DNA from: Saprospira grandis str. Lewin
GTDB lineage: Bacteria > Bacteroidota > Bacteroidia > Chitinophagales > Saprospiraceae
Direction: 5' to 3'
DNA length: 64,000 bases
Assembly: GCF_000250635.1 (NCBI RefSeq)
Contig: NC_016940.1
Coordinates: forward strand, 124,001 to 188,000
Shown: piece by piece, positions 46,090 to 56,000 of the stretch
Position numbering within the stretch: position 1 is the first letter of the stretch
Layout of the letters: every line of letters begins with the position of its first letter
The notes under the pieces: generated by a model
What the model saw: the letters and a program-made list of their open reading frames with translations, nothing else
What the model was told of the DNA's origin: nothing
Databases searched by the model: none
Program-made: the position numbers and the translations under genes

Positions 46090-49000
46090 ATGAAAAAACT
46101 CTACAGCATCCTCTTTCTTTTGTTCTTGACATTGGCCAGCCTGAGGGCCACGCATATTGTTGGGGGCGAATTATCTTATCGTTGTTTGGGCAATGAGCTT
46201 TATGAGATCAATCTTCGGGTATTTCGGGATTGTGATACGGGCGTACCTTGGTTTGACGACCCCGCATCTATTGGGGTATTTGATGATAATGACCAGCTTC
46301 TTTTTGACCTGCGGACGCGGCCTGTTAGCAATGATACTTTGAGTCCAGAGTTAGAAGATCCTTGCTTGGTCGTGCCGCCCAATGTTTGCATTCATACGAC
46401 CTATTATCGAGATACGGTGCAGCTTCCCTTTCGTGCTGGGGGCTATCAATTGGTTTATCAGCGTTGTTGTCGGAACCAAGACATTGTGAACATTGTGAGC
46501 CCTTTGAATACGGGGGCCACTTACTATTGTTTGATTACGGAGGCGGCCTTGCAAGGCTGCAATAGCAGTCCGGAGTTTCGGGATTGGCCCCCAGTTTACG
46601 TCTGTGCCAACAAGCCTTTGCGCTTTGATCATTCGGCCACAGATGCGGATGGCGACTCCTTAGTTTATCGGTTGTCTACGCCTTTGGATGGGGCGGCTCC
46701 GCTCAATCCCATGCCGCAGCCGCCTTATAATCCGCCCTATACGCCTGTCAATTGGCTGGGCGCTTTTTCTGAGACCAACATGATGGGCGGCCAAGATTCT
46801 CTTCGGATAGATCCGCAGACGGGTTTATTGCAGGGAACGCCGACCATTTTGGGGGTATTTGTGGTGGGTGTAGCGGTAGAAGAATATCGAAATGGGCAAT
46901 TAATATCGACCATGCGGCGGGACTTTCAGTATGCGGTGGGTATTTGTGGGGAGTTGGTCAGTTCGGCCTTTTTTGCGCCAGAGATTCAGTGCGATAATGA
47001 TTTGATGGTCCAATTTCAGAACAATAGCCAGAGTTTAGGTTCTGGTTTTCAGTGGTATTTTGGCGATAGTTTGCAGAGCAGCTCCAGTTTGGATGATCCA
47101 GTCTTTATCTACCCCGATACGGGCCGTTATACCATCACTTTAATAGCCGACCCGGGCAGCAGTTGTGCAGACACGGCCCAGCAAGAAATCTATTTGCAGT
47201 ATGAATCTATTACTTTGGATGCGGATTTTGTTTTGGGGCCTTGTAGTGACAGCATCGAGCTGCAAGTGAGCGACCTTAGCATTGATAGTATTTCGGCTAT
47301 TGGGCAATGGCTCTGGGATTTTGGCAATGGAGATACGGCCCAAACGCCTTTTGCCTCTACCGTTTATACGCAATCGGGCAGCTACCCCATTCAGTTGACT
47401 TTAAGGGCCCTCAATGGTTGCGAGCGCAGCCTACACGATACGATAGACATTCAATTGGCCCAACTCAATATGGCGGACAGCATTCCGCTTTGTCCGGGGC
47501 AAGACAGCATACAATTAAATCAGGGCGGAGACCCCAACTTACAATATCAATGGGGACCAGCGGCTGCTTTTTCCGATCCTCAGGCGGCTAGTCCTTGGGT
47601 ACGGCCCACAAGCAGCAGCAGTTATCAGGTCACGGTAACGGCCAATAGCAGCAGTGGCGATAGTTGTCAGTTAATAAAAACGGTTTGGGTGATTGTTCCG
47701 CCGCCCATTCAATTGTTGGCGGTCAGTGATACGGCTAGTTGTGCCGATACGCTCAGCTTGGGGGTACAAACTTCGGTGCCAGCAGACATTAGTTGGTCTT
47801 ACTTACCTACATTTATCCCCTTACAATCTAGCAGTAATCCTGCTCAGATTATCATGCCTCCGCCTGGGCCTGCCTTTCCCGTTTATATTCGGGCCAAGGA
47901 TGCTTGGGGCTGTACCCTCATCGATAGCATTATTTTACAAGGTCAAGATATTCCTTTACAGGCCGCCTTTAGTTATAATATGACGAATTGTGGGCCGCCT
48001 ATGCAAATACAATTTAGCGATGAGACGGTAGACAGCAGTCAGGGGCCTATAGTGGCTTGGGATTGGGATTTTGGCAATGGGCAGCAGTCTAATCAGCAAC
48101 ATCCTGCGGTCAATTATACGCAATCGGGCAGTTATGTCGTGCAACTAAGGGTCACTTCTGAGCAAGGCTGTCAGGGCCTTGTTCAGGATACGCTTCAACA
48201 GATCCAACTGCCAATTTTGTTTGGGCCAGATACAGTAGGAATTTGTCAGGGAGAGAGTTCGGTGGTTTTGAATGCGGGAGGAGATAGCAGTTTGAGCTAT
48301 AGTTGGAGCCCTGCGGGCAGTTTATCAGATGCCAGCAGCCCCTCTCCTAGCGCTAATCCGAGTAGTCCGACCACTTATAGGGTAACTATCACGGCAGCCA
48401 ATGGTTGTACGGCAGTAGATAGCGTTTTTCTAGGCTTTCCGCCTGCGGTTACCGTCAATTTGGAGGACCAGCAATATTGTGGGAATAGTGTTAGCCTAAA
48501 TGCGGAGAGTCCAACCGCTGTAGATTACATTTGGTCCTCGGATCCTAGTTTTTTCACGGTCTTGGGGCAGGGCAACCCAATTAGTTTTAGTCCGCCTAGC
48601 AGCCCATGGGCCTATTATGTACAAGCGACAGATGTTTATGGTTGTCAGGCGACGGATTTTGCGATTGTTCAGCAGATCAACAGCAGTCCCAATACGGAAT
48701 TTTCTTGGTCTAGTTTGGGCTGTAACTTCCCCTTGCAATTGCAGTTTACAGATTTGAGTGATACTTCTTTGGCCGAGATTGTCAGTTGGCAATGGACGAC
48801 CTCCAACGGACAACAATCTAATCAGCAGCATCCTCTTTTCAGCTTCAATCGCTCGGGGCCGGTCTTGGTCCGTTTAGACATTACTTTAGCCAATGGTTGC
48901 ACCGGTAGCTATTCCGAAATTTTAGACCTTAATATTCCCGCTTTAGCTGGGGCCAATAGCCGAACGCTTTGTTTTAATGAAGATTCTTTGGCCCTAAACC

Positions 49001-51702
49001 CTGGAGGCGATGCAACGGGCCTAAGCTATAGTTGGAGCCCCGCCATTGGCTTATCTAACCCCAATAGTGCCAACCCCATCGCCCAACCGCCAAGTTTCCC
49101 TTATAGTTATCAGGTACAAATTACGGCCTATAACAGCTGGGATACTTGTAGTCGAACAGAAACGGTGACAGTATCGCAGGGCGCCCCTTTGAGCATTTCG
49201 GTGGTGGAGGATACTAGCTTTTGCATTAGTCAGTTTACACTTTCGGCCAATGCCAGTTATAATGTCTCGGATATAGATTGGTCTTTAACGTCCGACTTCA
49301 GTTCTATTTTCCTGGCCAATAGTTCGAGTTTTACGCTCAACTACGGCAGCAATCCCTCCAATTTGACCTTTTATGTTCGGGGGCAGGACCAGTTTGGCTG
49401 TGCCGTTTATGATACGGCCCAATTGCATTATCAAACGGCCCCCATTCAGGTACAGGCGCAGGCTAGCTATCCAGCTTGTCCCACAGATTCTGTAACAGTG
49501 CAGTTTCAGGACTTAACGACAGATACTAGTCAGGCAAGTATAGTCAGTTGGAACTGGCGATTTGGGCCAGGGCAAACGGCTAGCGGACAAAATCCTAGTT
49601 TTGTTTATGGTCCGGCCGATAGTACGCATATCTTCCAGCTGGAAGTTACCTTAGAAAATGGCTGTGGGGGAATATTTGTAGATAGTTTGGCCGTTCGGGC
49701 CTTGGGTTTGGCCCTGCCCGATAGTTTGGGACTTTGTGGAGATACCTCAGGCTTTGTTTTACAGCCCAATGCCAACCAACAGCTAAATTATCAATGGAGT
49801 CCTGCTTTGGGTTTATCGGATCCAAACAGCCCAAGTCCTTATTATACGCCTGCGGGCAATCAGTTGTATACCGTATTGATTAGCGACCCCTCGACGGGCT
49901 GCCAGTATACGGACAGCCTCTATATTTTTGCCGACAGTTTGCAATTAAATCTTATTGAGGATCAAGTAATTTGTGGGAATAATGTTTCGCTTTGGGCCTA
50001 TAGCAATGACAGCAGCAGCCGTTATGATTGGGCCTTAGATCCAAATTTCCAATTGATTTTGGGCCAGTCTAATCCCTTGAACATCAATTTACATCAGGGA
50101 CGTAGGTTTTATCTTCGGGCGCAAAATAGTCTGGGCTGTAAGGCAATAGACAGTGTCGATTTGGCGGTATTGAACCGTCCGCTAGATTTGCAATGGGCGT
50201 TATTGCTAGATAGTTGTGGAGAGAACCTGAGTCTATCTTATTCGGCCCAATCTGCGGATAGCAACTTGCTATCTCCCCTAGTTTGGCAATGGGATTTTGG
50301 CAATGGACAATTGAGTAGTTTGGACTCGGGGCAGATCAGTTATGACAGCAGCGGAACCTATCTCTTGCAAGTTCGTCTGCAGGGGCCAGGCAATTGTGCA
50401 GCAGAGGATCAAGCGCCTATTCATTTTTTTTTGGCGGGGCAGTCGGCCTTAGACAGCATTTGGGTTTGTTCTGGAGAAGTTGCGGAGCTTTATCCGCTGG
50501 CCGATACGGCTTGGAGCTATAGTTGGTCGCCTGCAGCCGCTTTAAGTGATCCTAGTTTGCCCAATCCTAGGACTTTCCTAGCCGGAAACTATCAGTTTTT
50601 GGCCCAATCGCCTATTTTATTGGCGGGGCAAACTATAGGAACTTGTGTAGATAGTGGACAGGTCGTTTTGGGCCATCGTCCGCTTCCCGATTTACAGCTT
50701 TTGGGAGAAGAGGATTTATGTGCGCCTGCCTTTAGCCTAGTCGCCCGCTCTAATTTGGGCCAGCAGTTTAGCTGGAGCAGCCAGGCTGATTTCTCTCTTA
50801 TCTTGGGCCAAGATTCTATTTACCAAGATAGCCTTTTTGCCGATAGCCTCTTGCTTTATGCACAAACGCTAACAGAATTTGGCTGCCCGCAAATCGATAG
50901 TTTTTGGCTCTACCAAAGAGGAATTAGGGCGCAGCTAGTAGATACCGCCTTGGCTTGCCCCAATGCCCCAGCTCAGTTGGAGGTCCTCGATTTGCAGCAG
51001 CAAAGTCTGAGCTATTATTGGTCGCCAGATAGTTTATTATTGGCTGGACAAGGAACGGCTAGGGTCCAAATGTCGCCTAGCCAAGACCAGGAATATCAGG
51101 TTTTGCTCACAAATGCCTATGCTTGTACGGATAGCTTATCGGCTTGGGTGCGGGTATCGGGACAACTGCCGAGCATTCAGCTACAAGCTAGTCCAGATAC
51201 TGTATTTTTGGGCCAAGAAAGCCAGTTGACGGTCTTGGGCCAAGGCGATTATAGCTACCAATGGCAGCCCCAGCCCAGTTTATCGGCTAATGATATTGCT
51301 GACCCTTTGGCTCGGCCCGATAGTGCGCAGTTGTATATTGTTTCGGCCCAAGATGCCATGGGTTGCCAGACTACAGACAGCATTTGGGTCTATACCAAAA
51401 GCTATATTTGTGGACCGCCCTATGTCTTTTTACCCAATAGTTTTAGCCCGAATGGCGATGGGCATAATGATGTATTTCGCTTGCGCTCCAATGTCGTTCA
51501 GGAGTTTGAGCTTTTGGTTTTTGATCGTTGGGGGGAGCAGATTTTCCGCAGCCAATCACAGGATGAGGCCTGGGATGGCCGTTTTCGGAACCAAGAATTG
51601 CCCCCAGATGTCTATGGTTATTATTTGCGCTATCGTTGTTTGGGCCAAAGCGAGGAAGATCCCTGGCAGGTCCTCAAAGGCAATTTGTCTTTGATTCGTT
51701 AG
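46090..51702 (+). CDS. Giant PKD-repeat surface protein with type IX secretion C-terminal domain
   Basis: An exported protein of 1,870 residues. A signal peptide (about 1-20) is followed by a conserved N-terminal module (HIVGGELSYRCLGNELYEINLRVFRDC) common in gliding-associated proteins of this phylum. Next come six PKD-like domains (hallmarks WLWDFGNG, WDWDFGNGQQ, WQWDFGNG) alternating with seven copies of a module marked YSWSPA..LSDP...P. Cysteines recur in each unit. The C-terminus (PNSFSPNGDGHNDVF, DRWGEQIFRSQS, GYYLRYRC, LKGNLSLIR) is a type B T9SS sorting domain, so the protein is moved to the cell surface or medium by the type IX system. It is probably an adhesin or gliding component. 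The true start is the ATG at 46090, not the frame extending into the repeat. The module repeats suggest growth by duplication. Confidence 0.9.
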   Translation: MKKLYSILFLLFLTLASLRATHIVGGELSYRCLGNELYEINLRVFRDCDTGVPWFDDPASIGVFDDNDQLLFDLRTRPVSNDTLSPELEDPCLVVPPNVCIHTTYYRDTVQLPFRAGGYQLVYQRCCRNQDIVNIVSPLNTGATYYCLITEAALQGCNSSPEFRDWPPVYVCANKPLRFDHSATDADGDSLVYRLSTPLDGAAPLNPMPQPPYNPPYTPVNWLGAFSETNMMGGQDSLRIDPQTGLLQGTPTILGVFVVGVAVEEYRNGQLISTMRRDFQYAVGICGELVSSAFFAPEIQCDNDLMVQFQNNSQSLGSGFQWYFGDSLQSSSSLDDPVFIYPDTGRYTITLIADPGSSCADTAQQEIYLQYESITLDADFVLGPCSDSIELQVSDLSIDSISAIGQWLWDFGNGDTAQTPFASTVYTQSGSYPIQLTLRALNGCERSLHDTIDIQLAQLNMADSIPLCPGQDSIQLNQGGDPNLQYQWGPAAAFSDPQAASPWVRPTSSSSYQVTVTANSSSGDSCQLIKTVWVIVPPPIQLLAVSDTASCADTLSLGVQTSVPADISWSYLPTFIPLQSSSNPAQIIMPPPGPAFPVYIRAKDAWGCTLIDSIILQGQDIPLQAAFSYNMTNCGPPMQIQFSDETVDSSQGPIVAWDWDFGNGQQSNQQHPAVNYTQSGSYVVQLRVTSEQGCQGLVQDTLQQIQLPILFGPDTVGICQGESSVVLNAGGDSSLSYSWSPAGSLSDASSPSPSANPSSPTTYRVTITAANGCTAVDSVFLGFPPAVTVNLEDQQYCGNSVSLNAESPTAVDYIWSSDPSFFTVLGQGNPISFSPPSSPWAYYVQATDVYGCQATDFAIVQQINSSPNTEFSWSSLGCNFPLQLQFTDLSDTSLAEIVSWQWTTSNGQQSNQQHPLFSFNRSGPVLVRLDITLANGCTGSYSEILDLNIPALAGANSRTLCFNEDSLALNPGGDATGLSYSWSPAIGLSNPNSANPIAQPPSFPYSYQVQITAYNSWDTCSRTETVTVSQGAPLSISVVEDTSFCISQFTLSANASYNVSDIDWSLTSDFSSIFLANSSSFTLNYGSNPSNLTFYVRGQDQFGCAVYDTAQLHYQTAPIQVQAQASYPACPTDSVTVQFQDLTTDTSQASIVSWNWRFGPGQTASGQNPSFVYGPADSTHIFQLEVTLENGCGGIFVDSLAVRALGLALPDSLGLCGDTSGFVLQPNANQQLNYQWSPALGLSDPNSPSPYYTPAGNQLYTVLISDPSTGCQYTDSLYIFADSLQLNLIEDQVICGNNVSLWAYSNDSSSRYDWALDPNFQLILGQSNPLNINLHQGRRFYLRAQNSLGCKAIDSVDLAVLNRPLDLQWALLLDSCGENLSLSYSAQSADSNLLSPLVWQWDFGNGQLSSLDSGQISYDSSGTYLLQVRLQGPGNCAAEDQAPIHFFLAGQSALDSIWVCSGEVAELYPLADTAWSYSWSPAAALSDPSLPNPRTFLAGNYQFLAQSPILLAGQTIGTCVDSGQVVLGHRPLPDLQLLGEEDLCAPAFSLVARSNLGQQFSWSSQADFSLILGQDSIYQDSLFADSLLLYAQTLTEFGCPQIDSFWLYQRGIRAQLVDTALACPNAPAQLEVLDLQQQSLSYYWSPDSLLLAGQGTARVQMSPSQDQEYQVLLTNAYACTDSLSAWVRVSGQLPSIQLQASPDTVFLGQESQLTVLGQGDYSYQWQPQPSLSANDIADPLARPDSAQLYIVSAQDAMGCQTTDSIWVYTKSYICGPPYVFLPNSFSPNGDGHNDVFRLRSNVVQEFELLVFDRWGEQIFRSQSQDEAWDGRFRNQELPPDVYGYYLRYRCLGQSEEDPWQVLKGNLSLIR

Positions 51703-51718
51703 TTCTTTTTGGATATTC

Positions 51719-52244
51719 TTTTTTTGGGGCCTGCCGCCTTTGGCGGCCGGGCCCTTGCAGGGCTCGCAGGTCTGCTCGGCCCTGCGGGCTTCGCCCTTGG
51801 TCTGCCGCTACGCGGCACCCTTTCAGGCCCCTAGGCCAAGTCGCTTCGCTCCTTTGCGGCGGCTTCGCCGCCTGCTAGCCGTGGCTGCAGGTTAAAACCA
51901 GCAGCCATACAACAATCCCATTCTACATCTATAGTGCGGAGAGGATTAAAATCCTCTACCGCTTTGAACAAGGGGTATTTTTTCTTCCGTAGTTTAATTT
52001 TGTTTTTTATTCCCCATAAATTTCATAGGAACCCATCCCCTCATTCGAGGGGATTTTCTGTTCCAATAGGCTCCATCAGCAAAGAAGAGCTAAAATGTTT
52101 ATTTATGGAGGGTTTCAACCCTCCATTGAACACAAAAATGCATTCGTTAATTGGCTGTATGTTTCAACCTACAGGCCCATATAGCAGGCCCCTAGGGCCG
52201 CAGGCCTAGCGATGGTAGGCAGTGCGGCAAAGCCGCAGACCAAG
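51719..52244 (+). repeat. Long palindromic mosaic element, copy D, cut by an IS3-family element
   Basis: Starts with stem GCCGCC-TTT-GGCGGC directly after the PKD gene and shares the hairpin series of A to C in shortened form (GAGGATT-AA-AATCCTC, CCCCTC-ATTC-GAGGGG). It then has a GGAGGGTT-TC-AACCCTCC hairpin and a TAGCGATGGTAGGCAG end block. The rest of its GC-rich module lies beyond the IS at 53455-53577. Confidence 0.85.
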
Positions 52245-52313
52245 TGTAGCCTGCCCAAAAAAGCAACCATTAGTTATAGAAAATAATTATCTTAAAGAAC
52301 AAAAACTAAAAGG

Positions 52314-52613
52314 ATGCGAAAAAGTAAATTCACGGAAAAGCAGAAGTTATCAATTTTAGCTGAGCACGACAGCGGCCTTAGCGTAGCAGATTTGTGTAGA
52401 AAGCACCAAATAAGCCCAGCCACTTTCTATAAATGGAAAAGATCTAAAGAGCAGGAAGTTGACGATAAGGAGCGTTTAATCAAGGAATTAGAGGCCCAAA
52501 ATGCTCGTTTAAAAAAGATGTATGCAGACTTAAGCATGAATTATGAAATTTTAGAAGAGGGCTATGCAATGGCAAAAAAGTACTTAACCCCAAAAGACAA
52601 GAAAGAGTCATAG
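52314..52613 (+). CDS. IS3-family OrfA
   Basis: A 99-residue protein with an N-terminal helix-turn-helix (about 5-45, KFTEKQKLSILAEHDSGLSVADLCRKH then SPATFYKWK) and a leucine-zipper-like helix (about 55-92). It binds the IS ends and, in the family, fuses with OrfB by a -1 shift. The heptamer-like CAAAAAAG lies at about 52573-52580; slipping there joins this frame to OrfB. The frame is intact. Confidence 0.92.
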   Translation: MRKSKFTEKQKLSILAEHDSGLSVADLCRKHQISPATFYKWKRSKEQEVDDKERLIKELEAQNARLKKMYADLSMNYEILEEGYAMAKKYLTPKDKKES

Positions 52614-53421
52614 ACGAGCTGTCCAAGAAGTACAGTGTGCGTCGGATTTGTGTCGTTTTGGGGTTTCGTCGTCAAACATATTATAAACGAAAATCAGGTC
52701 ATCGGCCCGAAGAAGTTGATGATCAAATTGCTAAATTATTGCATGAAGTCACGAAAGAATATTTAGCTTGGGGCTTTTGGAAGGTTTTTCATTACATTAG
52801 AAATCAAGGGTGTTACCTTCAACCATTAAGAAGGTGTATAGAATTTGGAAGAGAGAAAAATTAAACTTGAGACAGCGGCCAAAGCGTCAGCGTATTCGCA
52901 GAAAATTTGAACCTATCTCTTTGCCCAAGGAGGTAAATAAGGGTTGGTCTATGGATTTTTTAAGCGATTGGGTCATGAGCTCAGATAAGAAATCGGTCCG
53001 AATTATCAACATTATGGATGAGACCTCAAGGCGAGCTTTGTGGACAGAAGCCCATCAAAGTATCTCTGCAAAAAAGCTTACTGATGTACTTGATAAAGTA
53101 CTGGATTACAGAGGAAAACCTGACTATATTCGTTGCGATAATGGGCCAGAATTCATCTCTAAAAAGCTAGCTGCCTGGGCCAAAAAACATGATATTGAAT
53201 TGAAGTTCATCCAGCCAGGAAAACCTACTCAAAATGCATTTATTGAGCGATTAAATAAAACTTTGAGAACAGAGTGTTTAAATTTATCTTGGTTCCACTC
53301 CTTAGAAGAACTAAATGAGGAAATTCAAAACTGGTCTCAGCACTACAATTTTAATCGTCCCCACCAAAGTTTGGGAAATATTAGCCCATATGACTTTGAA
53401 AGGACGATGTTAGATGTATAG
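52580..53421 (+). pseudogene. IS3-family OrfB, disrupted by a single-base deletion
   Basis: The integrase-like OrfB shows a DDE triad: aspartate in WSMDFLSDW, aspartate in CDNGPEFISK and glutamate in FIERLNKTLRTE. The frame runs from the A6G site to about 52814 and resumes one base out of phase, in PSTIKKVYRIWKREKLNL. One C appears to be missing in the TTACCTTC run at about 52813-52820; restoring it gives a continuous protein. Hence OrfB cannot be made full length, unless the base is a sequencing error. OrfA and both ends are intact, so the copy could move only with help. Confidence 0.75.
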
Positions 53422-53454
53422 TATTTTTTGGTTGCACCTTACGGGTAGGCTACA

Positions 53455-53577
53455 CAAGCAAAAACTTGTTTTTTGCGCAGGGCCGAGCGAGCAGCGAGCT
53501 GCCGAACGACAACAAGGACTTTAGTCCGCAGTTCGACGACCAACGGGAGTAACCGCCCGCCGAAGGCGGGAGGCCCC
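53455..53577 (-). repeat. GC-rich modular element, remainder after the IS3 element
   Basis: Continues the interrupted copy D: CAAGCAAAAACTTG, then CGCAGGGCCGAGCG and CCCGCC-GAA-GGCGGG. The sequence before and after the IS matches the uninterrupted copy near 11425-11571. Confidence 0.8.
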
Positions 53578-53649
53578 TGCTACACATCAATATAGATGGG
53601 GCTACTCATGTAAAAGTGAAGTATCTTATCAACATTGACATATAGGTAT

Positions 53650-54270
53650 TTACCACTTCAGTATAAACTTTGAATTTGGCTTATCTCCCTCATTTCTGTA
53701 AACAACAGCTATTTCATCTTCATAAAAGATGATATTTTCCAAGCATCTGTCAAAAAAAAGGCAATTTGTTTGCGTTAAATCATACTCAACTAGCGTATCC
53801 ATTTTTGTCAGTTCAATTACAGTTAAAACATATTCCTCTGGATTCATTCTGTATGTAACTACCCTATTATGAGAACTATCTACAGCCAAGGGATTTAGAA
53901 ATTTGTAGCTGATTTTAAAATCATCTTGTTTTAGGTAAGCATTAAACGCATTGTCTGTTTCTAGGTAAACAGATCGTATACAAATAAGATCTTCATTTGA
54001 CCACAATACTTCTATATATCTATCAAGATCTTCATATTTTTCCTGGAAAGGATAACAAAACTCAGCTAGGCTAGTCGTCTTATCATCATAGTGTATCTCG
54101 AAACAAAAATTCAAACTGTCTACAGGAGCTGCTTTAATTGTGTACATAGCATTTTGAAATGCTTTTGGTAAGTTGCGAGGAGTACCGCAACCCTCCTTTT
54201 TATCTATGCCTTCAGGAGCATTTAAGCAAGATGTTAGCAGTAAAAATAGTAAAAGTAGCCTTGTTCCCAT
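53650..54270 (-). CDS. Predicted lipoprotein of unknown function
   Basis: A 206-residue protein with a lipoprotein signal (residues 1-15, LLLFLLLTSC, cysteine at 15). The mature domain contains several cysteines (CGTPRN, CFEIHY, CYPFQEKY, CLFFDRCLEN) and a beta-rich middle. No family is recognised. It opens a minus-strand group of small AT-rich membrane genes (53650-55939) beside the IS3 element, similar in character to the group at 11579-14352. Confidence 0.55.
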   Translation of the reverse strand: MGTRLLLLFLLLTSCLNAPEGIDKKEGCGTPRNLPKAFQNAMYTIKAAPVDSLNFCFEIHYDDKTTSLAEFCYPFQEKYEDLDRYIEVLWSNEDLICIRSVYLETDNAFNAYLKQDDFKISYKFLNPLAVDSSHNRVVTYRMNPEEYVLTVIELTKMDTLVEYDLTQTNCLFFDRCLENIIFYEDEIAVVYRNEGDKPNSKFILKW

Positions 54271-54340
54271 TTTCTAAAAATTTATGTCTTGCCCCTTGTC
54301 TTGCGTTTTTTAAATAGAAGCTCGAGCTCAGAGCTGTTCC

Positions 54341-54790
54341 TTAAGTACTTTCTAAATAAATATTTTGAATAATTCTTTTTCTCAGAGGAGGATAATATAC
54401 TTTTCTTCTATACTTCTCTCCTCCTACCCTTATGGTAACAGCACAACTATAATCTATACTCACGGAATAATACCCACGATGATCTGTTTGTAAATATAAT
54501 GTATCAAAGCCCTGACAAGAATCATAATTTTGAGTGCCTCTATCTGACATAAATCGATAACTATAAATGACTACAGCGGTATTAGCCAAGCGCTGATTTG
54601 TGTTTTCATCCATAACAATCCCCTCGACTTTTACATTTCTTTGATCCACATTAGAAATAATAGCCAATACTACATAGGCAACAAAAAGCGCCACTGCCAA
54701 GCAGGAAAATAGCAGGCTGTATAAGAACCAGCGAATAAATTTGAGGATCTTTTTTTTCTTGGCTGCTGGACTCATAGGGTTTCTTTGCAT
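54341..54790 (-). CDS. Membrane protein with an extracytoplasmic carboxypeptidase-regulatory-like domain
   Basis: About 149 residues from the ATG at 54790; a longer frame opens at 54850. A basic N-terminus (KKKKILKFIRW) precedes one membrane helix (about 20-45, LYSLLFSCLAVALFVAYVVLAII). The C-terminal part reads like a carboxypeptidase-regulatory or similar Ig-like domain (VKVEGIVMDENTNQRLANTAVVIYSY, then LQTDHRGYYSVSIDYSCAVTIRVGG). The domain probably lies outside the membrane. It is in a minus-strand group with a lipoprotein and a multi-pass membrane protein. Function unknown. Confidence 0.55.
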   Translation of the reverse strand: MQRNPMSPAAKKKKILKFIRWFLYSLLFSCLAVALFVAYVVLAIISNVDQRNVKVEGIVMDENTNQRLANTAVVIYSYRFMSDRGTQNYDSCQGFDTLYLQTDHRGYYSVSIDYSCAVTIRVGGEKYRRKVYYPPLRKRIIQNIYLEST

Positions 54791-54943
54791 TTCAATAGGG
54801 ATAATGCCGCAAGCTAAAAAATTTATTGCAACTATCCGCTTTCTAAGCAAATTGCCAAAGGCAAAACTTTAGTCCATGCTCAAGGCACAAAGGGCATCTA
54901 AGCTAGAAAACTCATCATGGAGCAGCTTAGAAGAAGGTTAATT

Positions 54944-55939
54944 TTAGTTCTGCAATATCTTATTTTTAGAACTACAGGATCTGCCTTTCACTTGACATCC
55001 ATCTATGTAAAACTTATTCTTAAAAAAAGAAACTTCATCGGCCCATTTATTCACATACATATTATTGTGTGCATATATAACATAATTAAACCTTGAATCA
55101 AAATCTAAATCAACCTTAAACTCTCCAAGAAGGTTAAATTTAACTACAAAAGAGTCTTGAGTACTTGCTGCTAATGAATCGATTAAAATATTAAAGACTC
55201 CCTCTCTATTCGTCTGATACAGCTTATCATTGATAAACAAATGATTAACCAAAAAAGTGTCTTTTAACTCTAAGTCTAAAATAGTAAAATTTACCTCTCT
55301 GCTTTTTTCTCTATCAACTCGCTTTAGGTATGTAATATTCCTTAGCTCATCAATTGATTTAAAAATCAAGCTATCTCCCTTTTCTTTTTCCAGAAAAAAA
55401 GGGAGTATAACCAAGCCTCCAATAGGGTACATTTTTTCGATAAAAACCGTATTGGAATCAACCTTCATTAAGGTAAATCCGCCACTATCACTATATATAC
55501 ATTCCGTTGTTTTACAAGCGACTATCAATATCGGCATTAACAATAATAGTAAGCATTTAGTAACCGCATGCTGATATCCTAAAGCGATATTCACTAAAAA
55601 TAGTGCTGGCAATAAATAATAGCCTAAGAGCTCAATAGCCTCAAAAAGGTCTTTTCCCATAAAAAAATAGGAAATTCCAGCTGCGGCAACTACTGAAAAC
55701 AATAGAATTATCCCATTTATTGAGAGGACAGTCAATTTGCGCTGCCATAATAATAAAATAGCAACTATTGGAATATAAGCAAAGAGGGCGGCCACTACGC
55801 CAAATACCAAAAAGTAGTACAAAACGGCCTGCCATTCTAACTCAAAATTGCTTTCTCGGCAAAAGCATAAGGCATACATTAAACTACTAATACCCCAAGC
55901 TAAAAAGCTGATTAGCGAGATCCGCGGCCTACTCAACAT
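54944..55939 (-). CDS. Multi-pass membrane protein of unknown function
   Basis: A 331-residue protein with about five hydrophobic segments in the first 150 residues (SLISFLAWGISSLMYAL, AVLYYFLVFGVVAALFAYIPIVAILLL, NGIILLFSVVAAAGISYFF, LLGYYLLPALFLVNIAL, CLLLLLMPILIVACK). The last 180 residues are soluble and beta-rich (NFTILDLELKDTFLVNHLF, KFNLLGEFKVDLDFDS). The C-terminal part is probably extracytoplasmic and resembles small beta-domain lipoproteins. No family recognised. AT-rich codon use and position beside the IS3 element fit an accessory gene. Confidence 0.5.
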   Translation of the reverse strand: MLSRPRISLISFLAWGISSLMYALCFCRESNFELEWQAVLYYFLVFGVVAALFAYIPIVAILLLWQRKLTVLSINGIILLFSVVAAAGISYFFMGKDLFEAIELLGYYLLPALFLVNIALGYQHAVTKCLLLLLMPILIVACKTTECIYSDSGGFTLMKVDSNTVFIEKMYPIGGLVILPFFLEKEKGDSLIFKSIDELRNITYLKRVDREKSREVNFTILDLELKDTFLVNHLFINDKLYQTNREGVFNILIDSLAASTQDSFVVKFNLLGEFKVDLDFDSRFNYVIYAHNNMYVNKWADEVSFFKNKFYIDGCQVKGRSCSSKNKILQN

Positions 55940-56000
55940 AATTGCTATTTCTGAGTTTCAACTTAATTTCCTAAAGTCCCAATCAATAAAAAAGAGAACA

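Larger units (their letters stand above)
52245..53454 (+). mobile_element. IS3-family insertion sequence
   Basis: A 1,210-bp element with ends TGTAGCCTGCCC and TGTAGCCTACCC (inverted) and a 4-bp CAAG target duplication (52241-52244 and 53455-53458). It carries two overlapping frames linked by an A6G slippery site. It inserted into the sequence GCAGACCAAGCAAAAAC of a GC-rich element, a site that survives empty at about 11445-11462. Confidence 0.92.
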
